From: Rhodospirillum sp.
Lineage (GTDB): Bacteria > Pseudomonadota > Alphaproteobacteria > Rhodospirillales > Rhodospirillaceae
DNA: 64,000 nt
Assembly: GCA_021741145.1 (NCBI GenBank)
Contig: JAIOYK010000004.1
Coordinates: forward strand, 62,001-126,000
Direction: 5' to 3'
Part shown: piece after piece, positions 1 to 8,810 of the stretch
How the letters are laid out: every line of letters begins with the position of its first letter
Position numbering within the stretch: position 1 is the stretch's first letter
Notes under the pieces: model-generated
The model's input: only the letters and a program-made list of their open reading frames with translations
What the model was told of the DNA's origin: nothing
Databases searched by the model: none
Position numbers and translations under genes: made by a program

Positions 1-693
1 GGTTTCGCCGGTGACCGGAGCACCTTTGAGCAACTGGCCAAAGGGCTGGCCCGGAGAGGTTTGCGGGCAACCGCCGTGGACTTGCCCGCCCATGGGCGAA
101 CCACCGCCGAGGCCGCGACCCTGGAGGATCTGGTGGTGGCGGTGACCCCTCTGCTCGATCCCCGCCAACCGGTCCACCTGGTGGCCCATTCCGTGGGCGC
201 CGCCGTCGCGGTCAAGGTCGCGGCCCGGGCGGGAGGGCAGGCCGGTGGCGTGGCTTCCCTCACCCTCATCGCACCGGCGGGCCTTGGCCTCTCCATCGAC
301 GCCGAGTTCATCGGCGCCATGGCCGACCCGGCGAGCCTGGGCATGGTGGGACATCTGGTCCGGCGTCTTTCGGATCGGGCCGCGGGGTTCTCCGACACGG
401 TCTTGTCCGCCATTCACGCCGATCTGTCCCGGGGGCGTCTGAAAACGCTGGCGGGCGCTCTCGTGGCCGACGGACGGCAAACGGTGAATGTCGTTTCCGA
501 TCTCGCCCTCCTCGCGGAAAGCCTGCCGGTCCGCCTGTTGGTCGGACACCGGGATACCATCGTCGACTGGCGGGACGCCCTCGCCGTGTCGCCACGGATC
601 GCCGTGCATCACTTCCCGAACGCGGGCCATATGCCCCATTGGGACGCGCCGGAAATCGTCGCGGACATTATCTTGAAAGGAGTGCTCCCATGA
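1..693 (+). CDS. alpha/beta hydrolase, 5' end outside window
   Basis: The frame is open from base 1, so the start lies upstream and at least 230 residues are present. The alpha/beta-hydrolase pattern is clear: a GFAGD oxyanion-type turn at the visible N-terminus, the DLPAHGRT segment, a nucleophile elbow AHSVGA (Ser), a late acid region GHRDTIVDW (Asp) and a C-terminal NAGHMPHWD (His). Together these make a full Ser-Asp-His triad. The spacing resembles the hydrolase-like C-terminal domain of acetoin dehydrogenase E2 (AcoC), but any lipoyl domain would be off the window, so this is only a possibility. The stop overlaps the next start (ATGA), implying translational coupling with the carboxymuconolactone-decarboxylase-like gene. 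The substrate is unknown. Confidence 0.85.
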   Translation, partial: GFAGDRSTFEQLAKGLARRGLRATAVDLPAHGRTTAEAATLEDLVVAVTPLLDPRQPVHLVAHSVGAAVAVKVAARAGGQAGGVASLTLIAPAGLGLSIDAEFIGAMADPASLGMVGHLVRRLSDRAAGFSDTVLSAIHADLSRGRLKTLAGALVADGRQTVNVVSDLALLAESLPVRLLVGHRDTIVDWRDALAVSPRIAVHHFPNAGHMPHWDAPEIVADIILKGVLP

Positions 694-1022
694 TCGACCC
701 CAAGGAAAGCCTGAAAGCCGCCAAGGGCCGGATCGGCGCCTTCGCGAAAGCCGCGCCGGAGCTGATGCGGGGCTTTTCCAGTGTGTCCAAGGTGGCCACC
801 GCGGCCGGGCATTTCTCCACCACCGACCGGGAATTGATGGCCGTGTCCATTGCCGTGGCCCAGCGCTGCGAGGATTGTATCCTCTACCACGTCGAAGCGG
901 CCAAGCGGGGCGGCGCCGAGGAAAGCGCCCTGGTGGAAGCCCTGGAAGTGGCGGTGGAAATGGGCGGCGGTCCCGCCGTGATGTACGCGGGCAAGGCCCT
1001 GGAGGCCTTTCGAGCCCTCTAG
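690..1022 (+). CDS. carboxymuconolactone decarboxylase / AhpD-like protein
   Basis: A 110-residue all-helical protein with the family hallmark CEDCILYHVEAA, a CxxC followed by a histidine. In AhpD-type members this is a peroxidase or disulfide-reductase site. The length fits a single CMD domain. The start overlaps the upstream hydrolase stop by 4 nt (ATGA), so the two are co-translated. In catabolic clusters such proteins are often small redox helpers or decarboxylases; which applies here cannot be decided from sequence. The gene ends 158 bp before the FGGY kinase. Confidence 0.85.
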   Translation: MIDPKESLKAAKGRIGAFAKAAPELMRGFSSVSKVATAAGHFSTTDRELMAVSIAVAQRCEDCILYHVEAAKRGGAEESALVEALEVAVEMGGGPAVMYAGKALEAFRAL

Positions 1023-1036
1023 ATCATATCGTTGGA

Positions 1037-1079
1037 GCGGAATGAGACGGAAAGCCGCATACCCTTTTCCTCATTCCGC
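1037..1079 (+). terminator. hairpin after CMD gene
   Basis: GCGGAATGAG (1037-1046) and CTCATTCCGC (1070-1079) form a 10-bp perfect stem with a 23-nt loop, 14 bp after the CMD stop. No T-run follows, so it may be a weak terminator, an mRNA-stabilising hairpin or a palindromic repeat. Confidence 0.4.
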
Positions 1080-1180
1080 TTAGGAGGTCCAGACCTCCGC
1101 GCCATGCCCTCGCGGAGATCTCTTGGGACGGGAATGAACAGACGACCCCGACCAAAAACCCGGGGCGCGGGAGGAAGACA

Positions 1181-2668
1181 ATGTCCTATTACCTGACCGC
1201 CGATGGTGGAACCGAAAGCCTTCGAGCGCGGATCTATGACCAGCGGGGAGAATGCCTGGGCAGTCAGGCCATTCCCTACGACACCCATTTCGCCCCGGGG
1301 CGGGCCGAACAAAACCCAGCCGACTGGTGGGCTAATTTCGTCGCGGCCAGCCGCGGCGCCATCGCCGCCGCCAGCATCGATCCGGCGGGCATCGAGGCCA
1401 TCGCCTACGCCACCACCAGCTGTACCGTCGTCGCCTTGGACGAAAACGGCGAGGCCCTCCGCCCGGCCTTGCTGTGGATGGACGTGCGCGCCCATGCCGA
1501 AGCCGCCGCCGTTCTCGCCACGGGTGATCCCGCCTTGGCCTTGAACGGAAACGGCCAGGGACCCGTCTCCGCCGAATGGATGATCCCCAAGGCCCTGTGG
1601 CTCAAGCGCAATAAGCCGGAGATCTTCGCGCGCGCCCATCGGATCTGCGAATACCAGGACTACTTGACTTACAAATTGACCGGCGACTGGGCCGCCAGCC
1701 TGGATAACGCGGGCCTGCGGTGGCACTACCGGTCCCGCGATGGCGGCTGGGCCTTGGGCCTCCTGGAAAAGCTCGGCCTGGAGGACTTGGAAGCCAAATG
1801 GCCCCCCCGGGTCGTCGCCCCCGGTACGGTGATTGGCACCCTCACGGCGGCCGCGGCGGAGACCCTCGGATTGCGTCGATCCGTCAAGGTGGTCCAGGGG
1901 GGTGCCGACGCCTTGATCGGCATGATCGGCCTCGGCGTTCACAAGCCCGGGCAGTTGGCGATGATCACCGGCTCCTCGCACTTGCAGTTTGGCGTCACCA
2001 CCGCCCCCCTCTCCGCGCCCGGGGTCTGGGGCGCCTACGCCGATATCGTCTACCCCGACCGCTGGATCGTCGAGGGTGGGCAGACCTCCACCGGCTCCAT
2101 CATCAACTGGCTGTCGCGACTGACCGGCGGCCCCCTGGACTTCCCGACCTTGACCGCCGACGCCTCGGCGCTGGAACCGGGATGCGAGGGCCTGATCGTT
2201 CAGGACCATTTCCAGGGCAACCGCACGCCCCATACGGATCCCTTGTCGCGGGGGGCCATCGTCGGCCTGACCCTCGCCCATGGTCCCCACCACATTTTCC
2301 GCGCCATCATGGAAGGCATTGGGTTCGGAACCCGCGCTATTCTCGATGCCTTCGACAAGGCGGGGTACGTGGGCAAGGAAATGACCGTCGGTGGCGGCGC
2401 CGCGGCCTCGGAGTTATGGCTACAGATCCACGCCGACACCTCTGGGCTCCCCGTCCGGGTTCCCAAATCTCCCGACGCGCCGTCGACGGGATCGGCGGTT
2501 CTGGCCGGGGTGGGCGCGGGGCATTTCGCCTCCATCGACGACGGCATCGCCGCCATGGTGCGGCCCGGGCATACCATCGACCCCATCCCCGCCAACGTCG
2601 CCCGCTACGAGGAGATTTATCCCCGCTATCAGGCCCTCTATCCCGCCCTGAAGGAGATCCTGGCATGA
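1181..2668 (+). CDS. FGGY-family carbohydrate kinase
   Basis: A 495-residue kinase of the FGGY family, which phosphorylates pentuloses, polyols or related sugars with ATP. Seen: an N-terminal phosphate loop (LTADGGTESLRARIYD) with the D-x-G-T/S-like pattern, an FGGY_N core with WMDVRAHAEA, a mid-protein QGGADA segment, and the C-terminal nucleotide-binding domain with GSSHLQF and MTVGGGAAASELWLQIHADTSGLPV. The order and length match pentulose/ribulokinase-like members, but substrate-specific residues cannot be assigned. A purine-rich stretch precedes the ATG at 1181. The stop overlaps the start of the decayed SDR gene (ATGA at 2665), so kinase and dehydrogenase were once coupled, as expected for a polyol or ketose route. 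Confidence 0.88.
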   Translation: MSYYLTADGGTESLRARIYDQRGECLGSQAIPYDTHFAPGRAEQNPADWWANFVAASRGAIAAASIDPAGIEAIAYATTSCTVVALDENGEALRPALLWMDVRAHAEAAAVLATGDPALALNGNGQGPVSAEWMIPKALWLKRNKPEIFARAHRICEYQDYLTYKLTGDWAASLDNAGLRWHYRSRDGGWALGLLEKLGLEDLEAKWPPRVVAPGTVIGTLTAAAAETLGLRRSVKVVQGGADALIGMIGLGVHKPGQLAMITGSSHLQFGVTTAPLSAPGVWGAYADIVYPDRWIVEGGQTSTGSIINWLSRLTGGPLDFPTLTADASALEPGCEGLIVQDHFQGNRTPHTDPLSRGAIVGLTLAHGPHHIFRAIMEGIGFGTRAILDAFDKAGYVGKEMTVGGGAAASELWLQIHADTSGLPVRVPKSPDAPSTGSAVLAGVGAGHFASIDDGIAAMVRPGHTIDPIPANVARYEEIYPRYQALYPALKEILA

Positions 2669-2941
2669 CCACCCTGCCCCATCGTTTCTCCCTGAACGGT
2701 CGCCACACCCTGGCCGAAGCTGGCGCCCGCGGTCGGGGCGCCGGGGTCCACGGCCATCGAACCGACCCTGCCGGGTCGGTCCAGACCGGACGGGGTCGAT
2801 GTCTGGATGGAGCGCACCCCCATGGGACGCCTGGACGAGCCCAGGGAAGTCGCCGATGCCGTTCACGTCCTCGCCTCCGACGCGGCGAGTTCCATCACGG
2901 GAACGGTGCTCATGGTTAATGGCGGCTATACCGCCGCATGA
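2665..2941 (+). pseudogene. short-chain dehydrogenase remnant (internally deleted, frameshifted)
   Basis: The first codons (MTTLPHRFSLNGRHT, then LAEAGAR) look like the beginning of an SDR from which the TGxxxGIG loop has been lost. From about 2801, in another frame, comes a normal SDR C-terminus (ERTPMGRLDEPREVADAV, then SDAASSITGTVLMVNGGYTAA) ending at 2941. Only about 90 codons of a normal 250 remain, the NAD(P) loop and YxxxK site are missing, and the two ends are out of frame. The start overlaps the FGGY kinase stop, marking it as a former operon member. The intact SDR directly downstream may have taken over its role. Confidence 0.8.
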
Positions 2942-2958
2942 ATGGGAAGGATACCAAG

Positions 2959-3714
2959 ATGACAAACACTCGCCGCACCGCCCTGGTCACCGGGGCAAGC
3001 CGGGGCATTGGCGCGGCCATCGCGCTCGGGTTGGGAAAACGGGGCTATGACGTTGCCCTGAACGACATCGCACCCATGGAAGATTTGCTCCGTGGTGTCG
3101 CCGGGGAGATCGAGGCCATGGGCGGTAAGGCGCCCATCGCTCTCGCCGACGTCTCCGATAAGCGCCAAGTGGAGGCCATGGCCACAACCGTTCTGACCGC
3201 CTTTGGCCACCTGGATGCCCTGGTCAACAACGCCGGTATTCTCATCGCCGGCGCGGTCGATGGCCTGCCCGAGGAAACCTGGGACAGGGTTCTCGACGTC
3301 AACGCCAAGGGATCCTTCCTGGTCACCCAGGCTTTTCTGCCCGACATGAAAGCACGGAAGTATGGCCGCATTGTCAACATCGCGTCCATCGGCGGCAAGC
3401 ATGGCGCCCCCGAGCAGGCCCACTACTCGGCCTCGAAGGCCGCGGTCATGGGCTATTCCCGCGTCTTGGCCCAGGAAGTGGGACCTTTGGGCATCACCGT
3501 GAATTGCGTTTGCCCAGGCATCATCCTAACGGAGATGGGACGGGTCAATCTGGAGGATCCGGCGGTGAGCGAGGCTTGGCGGGCGAAGACGGCGTTGGCC
3601 CGCATCGGTGCCCCCGAGGACGTGGCGGGTCCGGTGGCCTTCCTCGCCTCCGACGACGCCGCTTTCGTCACGGGCCAAACCCTGAACGTCGACGGTGGAA
3701 TCGTTTTTTCCTGA
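2959..3714 (+). CDS. short-chain dehydrogenase/reductase (FabG-like)
   Basis: A 251-residue classical SDR: TGASRGIG nucleotide loop at the N-terminus, NNAG (LVNNAGIL), the catalytic serine in IVNIASIGG, YSASK active site (Tyr and Lys), and PG after the active site. It ends with GQTLNVDGGIVFS, the usual FabG-type tail. Such enzymes oxidise or reduce hydroxyl or keto groups with NAD(P); the context (FGGY kinase) suggests a sugar or polyol rather than fatty-acid synthesis. ATG 2959 is preferred because AAGGA lies 7 nt upstream; an in-frame ATG at 2938 overlaps the pseudogene stop. Confidence 0.88.
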   Translation: MTNTRRTALVTGASRGIGAAIALGLGKRGYDVALNDIAPMEDLLRGVAGEIEAMGGKAPIALADVSDKRQVEAMATTVLTAFGHLDALVNNAGILIAGAVDGLPEETWDRVLDVNAKGSFLVTQAFLPDMKARKYGRIVNIASIGGKHGAPEQAHYSASKAAVMGYSRVLAQEVGPLGITVNCVCPGIILTEMGRVNLEDPAVSEAWRAKTALARIGAPEDVAGPVAFLASDDAAFVTGQTLNVDGGIVFS

Positions 3715-3727
3715 GGGTGCGCCCTCC

Positions 3728-4882
3728 TTACCCCAGGGACGCGATCGTCGCGGCGAGAACCTGGGCACGCTGGAGGAGTGTCGGTGTCTCGATGTATTCG
3801 CGTTCGGTGTGGACCCTCCCGCCCACCGGACCGATCGCGCAAACCGTCGGCGCCCCCGCCCAGGAGGTGATGCCAGAATCCGCGCACCCTCCCGTGAACT
3901 CGGCGGAGATATCCAGGCCCAGGTCCCGCGCCGTGGCGATGTAGCGGGATGTCAGGGCATCATTCTCGGGCGAGGGCGCCAGCGGCAAGGATTCGCTCCG
4001 CCGCCGGTAGCTCGTGCGCGTGCCAGGGATGATGGAGACGGAGAGCACCCGTTCGATCTCCGCGATCAGGTGCTCCCGTTGGTGGCGGTTGACGAACCGT
4101 GCGTCCAGTTCCCCATGGGCGCGGGCGGCGACGGTGTTGACGGAGGTCCCGCCATTCACGAGCCCCACGGTGAGGGTCATTCCCTCGTCCACCCGGGTGA
4201 GAGCGTCCAGGGAGACCACCTTCCACGCCAGTTCGCCGATGGCGCTCGCGCCGTCGGAAAAGTTCACACCCGCGTGGGCGGCCTTACCCGTGATATCGAA
4301 ATGGTAGGTCAGCCCCCCCTTGCGCCCGTTCACCACATTGCCACTGGCCCGGCCCGGCTCGGCGTTGAAGACGGCCATGGCGCGGACGGCCTCGGCTTCG
4401 ATATGAGGGCGAGACGCCTCGGAGCCGATCTCCTCGTCGCCGGTGGTCAAGAAGACCAGCGGGACGTCGGGCACGACCGCCGCGAAAGCAGCCATGACAA
4501 AGGCGTTCATCACCAAGCCCCCCTTCATGTCGGCCACCCCGGGTCCATGTGCGCGCGCGCCCTCGACATGGAAAGGCCGCCGGAGGGCCTCCCCCTCCCC
4601 GAACACCGTGTCGCGGTGTCCCATGAGCAACACGGTGGAGCGCCCTGACCCTTGGGATGCCTCGGGTCCGAAGCGCAGGATATCGCCGACCGCCTCCAAG
4701 GGCGTCCGGTGGCAGGGAACGCCATGGTCCGCGAGAAAGGCGAGCAGCCGCTCTCCAACCCGGTCGACCCCCGCCTTGTCATAGGAACCGGAATCGATGT
4801 TCACAACCTCGCGCAGCAAATCAAGCATGTCGTCCCGCCGGGCGTCGAGCCAGGCCAGAAGTTTCGTGGTTCGCGGGTCCAT
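3728..4882 (-). CDS. M20-family metallopeptidase / N-acyl amino acid deacylase-like
   Basis: A 384-residue hydrolase of the M20 (ArgE/DapE/carboxypeptidase G2) family. Zinc-site motifs are visible: GHRDTVF (His89, Asp91), GVADMKGG (bridging Asp), TTGDEEIGSE (catalytic Glu and metal-binding Glu), NAEPG, and a late His in RVHTEREYI. The dimerisation domain with GKAAHAG is also present. Such enzymes cleave amide bonds of N-acyl amino acids or C-terminal glutamate. It is the last gene of the minus-strand transporter operon, 27 bp after a racemase-like gene. That suggests the pair converts imported N-acyl amino acids or peptides to free amino acids (inference). Confidence 0.88.
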   Translation of the reverse strand: MDPRTTKLLAWLDARRDDMLDLLREVVNIDSGSYDKAGVDRVGERLLAFLADHGVPCHRTPLEAVGDILRFGPEASQGSGRSTVLLMGHRDTVFGEGEALRRPFHVEGARAHGPGVADMKGGLVMNAFVMAAFAAVVPDVPLVFLTTGDEEIGSEASRPHIEAEAVRAMAVFNAEPGRASGNVVNGRKGGLTYHFDITGKAAHAGVNFSDGASAIGELAWKVVSLDALTRVDEGMTLTVGLVNGGTSVNTVAARAHGELDARFVNRHQREHLIAEIERVLSVSIIPGTRTSYRRRSESLPLAPSPENDALTSRYIATARDLGLDISAEFTGGCADSGITSWAGAPTVCAIGPVGGRVHTEREYIETPTLLQRAQVLAATIASLG

Positions 4883-4909
4883 GGCGTCTATCCTTCCGAA
4901 ATCCGGGCC

Positions 4910-6061
4910 TTACGCGTCGAAATCCAGGCGATCCAGTGTCACCGTCTCCAGGAAGTCCCAGTCGATGGTGACACCGATTCCCGGACCGCACGGCACGGGC
5001 ATCAAGCCGTTTTCCGTTTCCAGCTTCTGATGGATAATGTCGCGCGTGAAATACCGGCTGCTGCTGGCGGTATCCCCCGGCTTGCGGAAATTCGCCATGG
5101 TCGACATGTGGATGTTATGGGCACGCCCAACACCGGATTCGAGCATACCACCACACCACACCGGCACCCCGAACGCGGCGCAGATGTCGTGAATACGCCG
5201 CGCCTCCAAGTGGCCACCGACCCGCCCAACCTTGATATTGACCACGCGGGTCGCGTCGATCTGCATGGCCTGGCGGGCATCGCGAGCGGACCGGATGCTC
5301 TCATCCAGACAGATGGCCGTCTGAATGCGGGCTTGCAGGGCGGCATGGTCCAATACATCGTCATGGGCCAGGGGTTGCTCGATATACTCCAGGCCGAAGG
5401 CATCCAAGCGCCGGAAGACCGGAAGATCGGCCAGGGTATAGGCCGTGTTCGCGTCGACGCTGAGTGAAACATCCGGCAGGGCGGCGCGCATGGCCCCGAC
5501 AAGCGCCACGTCGTGTCCCGGCTTGATCTTCATCTTGATGCGCCGGTACCCCAGGGCATGGTGTTGGCGCCCCTTTTCCACCGTGGCCGCGATATCCTCG
5601 ATTCCGAGGGAAACGCCGACCGCGACGGCCTCCCCCAGTCCGCCCAGAACAGTCTTGAGCGGAAGCCCCAGGGATTTCGCCCAGAGATCCCAAAACGCCA
5701 TCTCGACCATCGCCTTGGTCATCTGGTTGCCGCGCCAGGGAAGCAGCACCTGCTCCAAGGCCTCGGGGTTGGCGAATTCCTGGCCGATGATGCTGGGCAT
5801 CAGTGTATCGCGCAACAGGGCCAGCGAGCCGGCGATCGTTTCCTCGAGGAACTCCGGCGCCGGATCGACGACGCCTTCCGAATAGCCCTCGATGTCACCG
5901 CTCCGCAGGACCAGGAGGGGAAAGACTTTCTCGTAGGCGGTACCGTTCGAGACGGTGAACGGTGTCACGAGGGGCAGGCGCGCCAATCGCACGGACGCGC
6001 CGTCAATACGCAAAGGCTTCGCTGAGGGGCAGGGTTGGACAGCAATCATGATCTTTCTCAT
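4910..6061 (-). CDS. enolase-superfamily racemase (N-succinylamino acid racemase / OSBS type)
   Basis: A 383-residue protein of the MenC2 branch of the enolase superfamily. Catalytic positions are in place: KMK (Lys176-Lys178), metal ligands Asp203 (SVDAN), Glu228 (YIEQPL) and Asp253 (CLDES), and Lys277 (NIKVGRVGG). The C-terminal signature WCGGMLESGVGRAHN is typical of the NSAR/OSBS branch. The spacing Asp-25-Glu-25-Asp-24-Lys matches that family. No other men genes are nearby, so menaquinone synthesis is unlikely; the neighbouring M20 hydrolase and peptide importer favour racemisation of N-acyl amino acids. A start at 6049 is also possible. It is the sixth gene of the operon. Confidence 0.88.
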   Translation of the reverse strand: MRKIMIAVQPCPSAKPLRIDGASVRLARLPLVTPFTVSNGTAYEKVFPLLVLRSGDIEGYSEGVVDPAPEFLEETIAGSLALLRDTLMPSIIGQEFANPEALEQVLLPWRGNQMTKAMVEMAFWDLWAKSLGLPLKTVLGGLGEAVAVGVSLGIEDIAATVEKGRQHHALGYRRIKMKIKPGHDVALVGAMRAALPDVSLSVDANTAYTLADLPVFRRLDAFGLEYIEQPLAHDDVLDHAALQARIQTAICLDESIRSARDARQAMQIDATRVVNIKVGRVGGHLEARRIHDICAAFGVPVWCGGMLESGVGRAHNIHMSTMANFRKPGDTASSSRYFTRDIIHQKLETENGLMPVPCGPGIGVTIDWDFLETVTLDRLDFDA

Positions 6062-6104
6062 GTTCGGGGGATACGGTGAGGAACACTCTAAAATCGATAT
6101 ATTC

Positions 6105-6148
6105 AGAGTAAAACTTGATCAGACTGAGCCAATCCGATCCGTTTTACT
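6105..6148. repeat. degenerate REP-like palindrome
   Basis: Outer arms AGTAAAAC (6107-6114) and GTTTTACT (6141-6148) enclose GATCAGACTGAGCCAATCC. It is a diverged copy of the 47-bp element at 12419-12465, sharing AGAGT(A/G)AAAC, GATCAG and GCCAA in the same order. It lies between dppF and the racemase gene, so in the operon mRNA it would form a hairpin. Confidence 0.6.
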
Positions 6149-6220
6149 GGAGCGCATCGACTCAAACGTTGACTTCATCCGAAGTTTGGACCGTTGACGC
6201 GAAATCAAGGATTTCTTGCT

Positions 6221-7042
6221 CTAGAGATTTGGCCCGTCCGGCGGACGCATACTCTCCTCGACCCGGGGAATGGTGAGCGCGGACTCGAGCAATTGACGCG
6301 TGTAATCGCACCGGGGCGAGGCGAACAACGTCCCGACATCGGCCAGTTCAACCAGTTTGCCCTCCTGGAGCACGGCGACACGGTCAGCGATGTACTCGAC
6401 GACCGACAGGTCATGGGAGATGAAGATGTAAGTGAGTTGGAAGGTCGCGCGCAGCTCCATCAGCAGGTTGAGCACCTGGGCCTGGACCGATACGTCCAGG
6501 GCCGAGGTGGGTTCGTCGCAGATGACGATCCTGGGCCTGGAGATCAGCGCCCGGGCGATGGCGACACGCTGGCGTTGCCCCCCGGACATCTGGCTGGGAT
6601 AGGCGTCCAGCATCCGCGTGGGCATGCGCAGGATGTCGAGCAACTCACGCACCTTACGCAGCCGCTCCGCCTTGCCTTCCTCTCCGGCGATCACCAGGGG
6701 CATCTCGATGAGCTGGCGCACCGTCTTATGGGGGTTGAGGGACGAATAGGGGTCCTGGAAAACGGGTTGGACAATCCGCGCGAACGCCCGGCGCCGGTAA
6801 GTCTCCACCGGCTTACCCTCCAGCAGGACCTCGCCACCGGAGGGACGGTCGAGGCCGAGCATGATACGCGACAGTGTGCTCTTGCCACTGCCCGATTCCC
6901 CGACCACGGCCAGGACCTCTCCCGGGAAGAGATCGAAGGACACCCTGTCCAGCGCCCGCAAGTGCCCTTGCCGGGTGAAGGGACCGTGGCCGAGGGAGAA
7001 CACACGCGAGACATCGCGGACACTCATGAGCGCATCGGTCAT
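6221..7042 (-). CDS. peptide ABC transporter ATP-binding protein (DppF type)
   Basis: A 273-residue ATPase with Walker [11 protein letters not shown]-loop VFQDPYSSLNPHKT, signature LSGGQ-equivalent MSGGQRQR, Walker B IVICDEPTSALD and switch His (FISHDL). The C-terminal extension and the phrase QDPYSSLNP are typical of the Dpp/Opp F subunit. The start at 7042 is chosen because it overlaps the upstream dppD-like stop (ATGA) and leaves the usual N-terminus. It pairs with the adjacent D-type ATPase to power the two permeases on the inner face of the membrane. Confidence 0.92.
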   Translation of the reverse strand: MTDALMSVRDVSRVFSLGHGPFTRQGHLRALDRVSFDLFPGEVLAVVGESGSGKSTLSRIMLGLDRPSGGEVLLEGKPVETYRRRAFARIVQPVFQDPYSSLNPHKTVRQLIEMPLVIAGEEGKAERLRKVRELLDILRMPTRMLDAYPSQMSGGQRQRVAIARALISRPRIVICDEPTSALDVSVQAQVLNLLMELRATFQLTYIFISHDLSVVEYIADRVAVLQEGKLVELADVGTLFASPRCDYTRQLLESALTIPRVEESMRPPDGPNL

Positions 7043-7929
7043 TCCCCACCTCCCTCGCCAAGGCCATTCCACGTCGCCGCGCCCAGTTTGTCGCGACCCC
7101 ACCGCATGCCCCGGCGGGGCACGGCCGACAACAGCGCCCTGGTATACGGGTGTTCCGGTCGGGACAGGACATCCGTGACCGACCCCCTTTCCACGGTTTG
7201 GCCGCCATACATGACCTGCACCTGGTGGGCGATCCGGGCGACGACGCCGATGTCGTGGCTGATGAAGATCATGGCCAACCCGCGCTCCGCCTGAATTTCG
7301 GCGAGCAGGTCGAGGATCTGCGCCTGGATGGTGACATCAAGCGCGGTCGTGGGCTCGTCGGCGATAATGAGATCCGGATCGCACATCAGGGCCATGGCGA
7401 TCATGACCCGCTGGCGCAGTCCACCCGAAAGCTGGTGCGGATAGGACCCCAGTCGCTCGGAGGGCCTGGGGACACCGACGCGGTCCAACAGGTCCGTGGC
7501 GTGGGCACGGGCCTCGGCCACCGACGCCCTCCGGTGGCGACGATGGGTTTCCACCAGTTGCCTGCCAATGGTGAGCACCGGATTGAGCGCCGTCATGGGC
7601 TCCTGAAAAATCATGGCCATGCGTTGTCCACGAAGATCGGCCATCCGCCTTTCGCTCACCGAAAGGAGATCGGTTTCTCCGAGGACAAGGCGGTCGGCGG
7701 TAACGTCCGCGTTGGACGGCATGAGGCGCATGAGAGCCAGGGATGTCACCGACTTTCCCGAACCGGATTCTCCGACGATACCCAACGTTTCCCCATGGGC
7801 AACGGACAGATTCACGCCGCGCACGGCCTTCACCTCTCCCCTGGGCGTGGCGATGGTAACGGAGAGGTTGCGGGCCTCGAGAACCGGGCGCCCAGGGGTA
7901 GTTTTGTCGGGTGGAGACGCCATTTTCAT
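7039..7929 (-). CDS. peptide ABC transporter ATP-binding protein (DppD type)
   Basis: A 296-residue ATPase: Walker [11 protein letters not shown]-loop [11 protein letters not shown], signature LSGGLRQR, Walker [13 protein letters not shown], switch FISHDIG. It ends with the oligopeptide-transporter C-terminal segment ([14 protein letters not shown]), characteristic of D/F subunits. It overlaps the upstream permease gene by 4 nt and the downstream dppF-like gene by 4 nt, giving a tightly coupled operon. Confidence 0.93.
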   Translation of the reverse strand: MKMASPPDKTTPGRPVLEARNLSVTIATPRGEVKAVRGVNLSVAHGETLGIVGESGSGKSVTSLALMRLMPSNADVTADRLVLGETDLLSVSERRMADLRGQRMAMIFQEPMTALNPVLTIGRQLVETHRRHRRASVAEARAHATDLLDRVGVPRPSERLGSYPHQLSGGLRQRVMIAMALMCDPDLIIADEPTTALDVTIQAQILDLLAEIQAERGLAMIFISHDIGVVARIAHQVQVMYGGQTVERGSVTDVLSRPEHPYTRALLSAVPRRGMRWGRDKLGAATWNGLGEGGGE

Positions 7930-8810
7930 GCCCGTCCCCCCGGTGACAGGATGTCACGCAAACCATCCCCCATCAGGTTGATGGCCATCACCGTCAGCGC
8001 GATCGCCGCGCCTGGCAGGGCGATCAACCGCGCGTCGTAGAAAATCATACCCTTGCTTTCGGCCACCATCAGGCCCCAGGAGGGGGTCGGCGGTTGGACA
8101 CCGAGGCCGAGGAAGGAGAGCGCGGATTCCAGCAGGATGGCATGCCCGACCTCCAGGGAGCCGACGACAAGAAGCGGACCCGCCAAGTTGGGCAGAAGTT
8201 CGCCCAGGAGGATGCGCGGCGTGCTCGCGCCCATGGCCAGGGCGGCCGTGACAAACTCCCGAGAGCGGAGTTGCTGGGTCGCGGCGCGGACAACGACCGC
8301 GTATCGATCCCATAACAGAAGGCTCAGGATGGCCACCACGATCCAAAGCCGACCGCCGAAGATGGAAACGACGGCCAACGATACCAGAACCACGGGCAAC
8401 GCCAGCCGCACCGAAATGAAGAAGGTGACGACATTATCGACGCGCCCACCGTAGTACCCCGCGAGCATCCCCAACATCGCGCCGATGATCCCCGACCCGA
8501 CGGCGGCGCATAGGCCGATCAAGAGGGAAACCCGCGTCCCATGGAGAATGCGCGACAGGTAATCACGGCCCAGGGCATCGGTGCCGAAGAGATGATTCCA
8601 GGTTCCCGTCTCGGCCCAAACCGGTGGCAGGAGCCTTTGGGTCAGATCCTGGGCATAGGGATCGTGGGGGGCGAGCAGCGGCGCGGCGAGCGCGACCAGA
8701 ACAAGGATGGAGAGGATCGTTGTCCCGATCAGGAAGCCCGGATGTCCGGCCGCCCTCCGCGCGAGAAGCTGGCGGGGCGTGGGCCCTTCAATCTCAAGGA
8801 TCTGGCTCAT
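7926..8810 (-). CDS. peptide ABC transporter permease (DppC type)
   Basis: A 294-residue inner-membrane permease with an N-terminal membrane helix (GTTILSILVLVALAAPLLAP), the conserved periplasmic HLFGTDALGRDYLSRI segment diagnostic of DppC/OppC, and about five further hydrophobic segments. The EAA-type cytoplasmic loop is AALAMGASTPRILLGELLPN. The start at 8810 is preferred because it overlaps the dppB-like stop by 4 nt; the longer frame adds 22 non-conserved residues. Confidence 0.92.
   Translation of the reverse strand: MSQILEIEGPTPRQLLARRAAGHPGFLIGTTILSILVLVALAAPLLAPHDPYAQDLTQRLLPPVWAETGTWNHLFGTDALGRDYLSRILHGTRVSLLIGLCAAVGSGIIGAMLGMLAGYYGGRVDNVVTFFISVRLALPVVLVSLAVVSIFGGRLWIVVAILSLLLWDRYAVVVRAATQQLRSREFVTAALAMGASTPRILLGELLPNLAGPLLVVGSLEVGHAILLESALSFLGLGVQPPTPSWGLMVAESKGMIFYDARLIALPGAAIALTVMAINLMGDGLRDILSPGGRA

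Noticed and set aside
4910-6061. menC for menaquinone synthesis
   Set aside because: The family overlaps with o-succinylbenzoate synthases, but no other men gene is present and the neighbours concern peptides and acyl amino acids.
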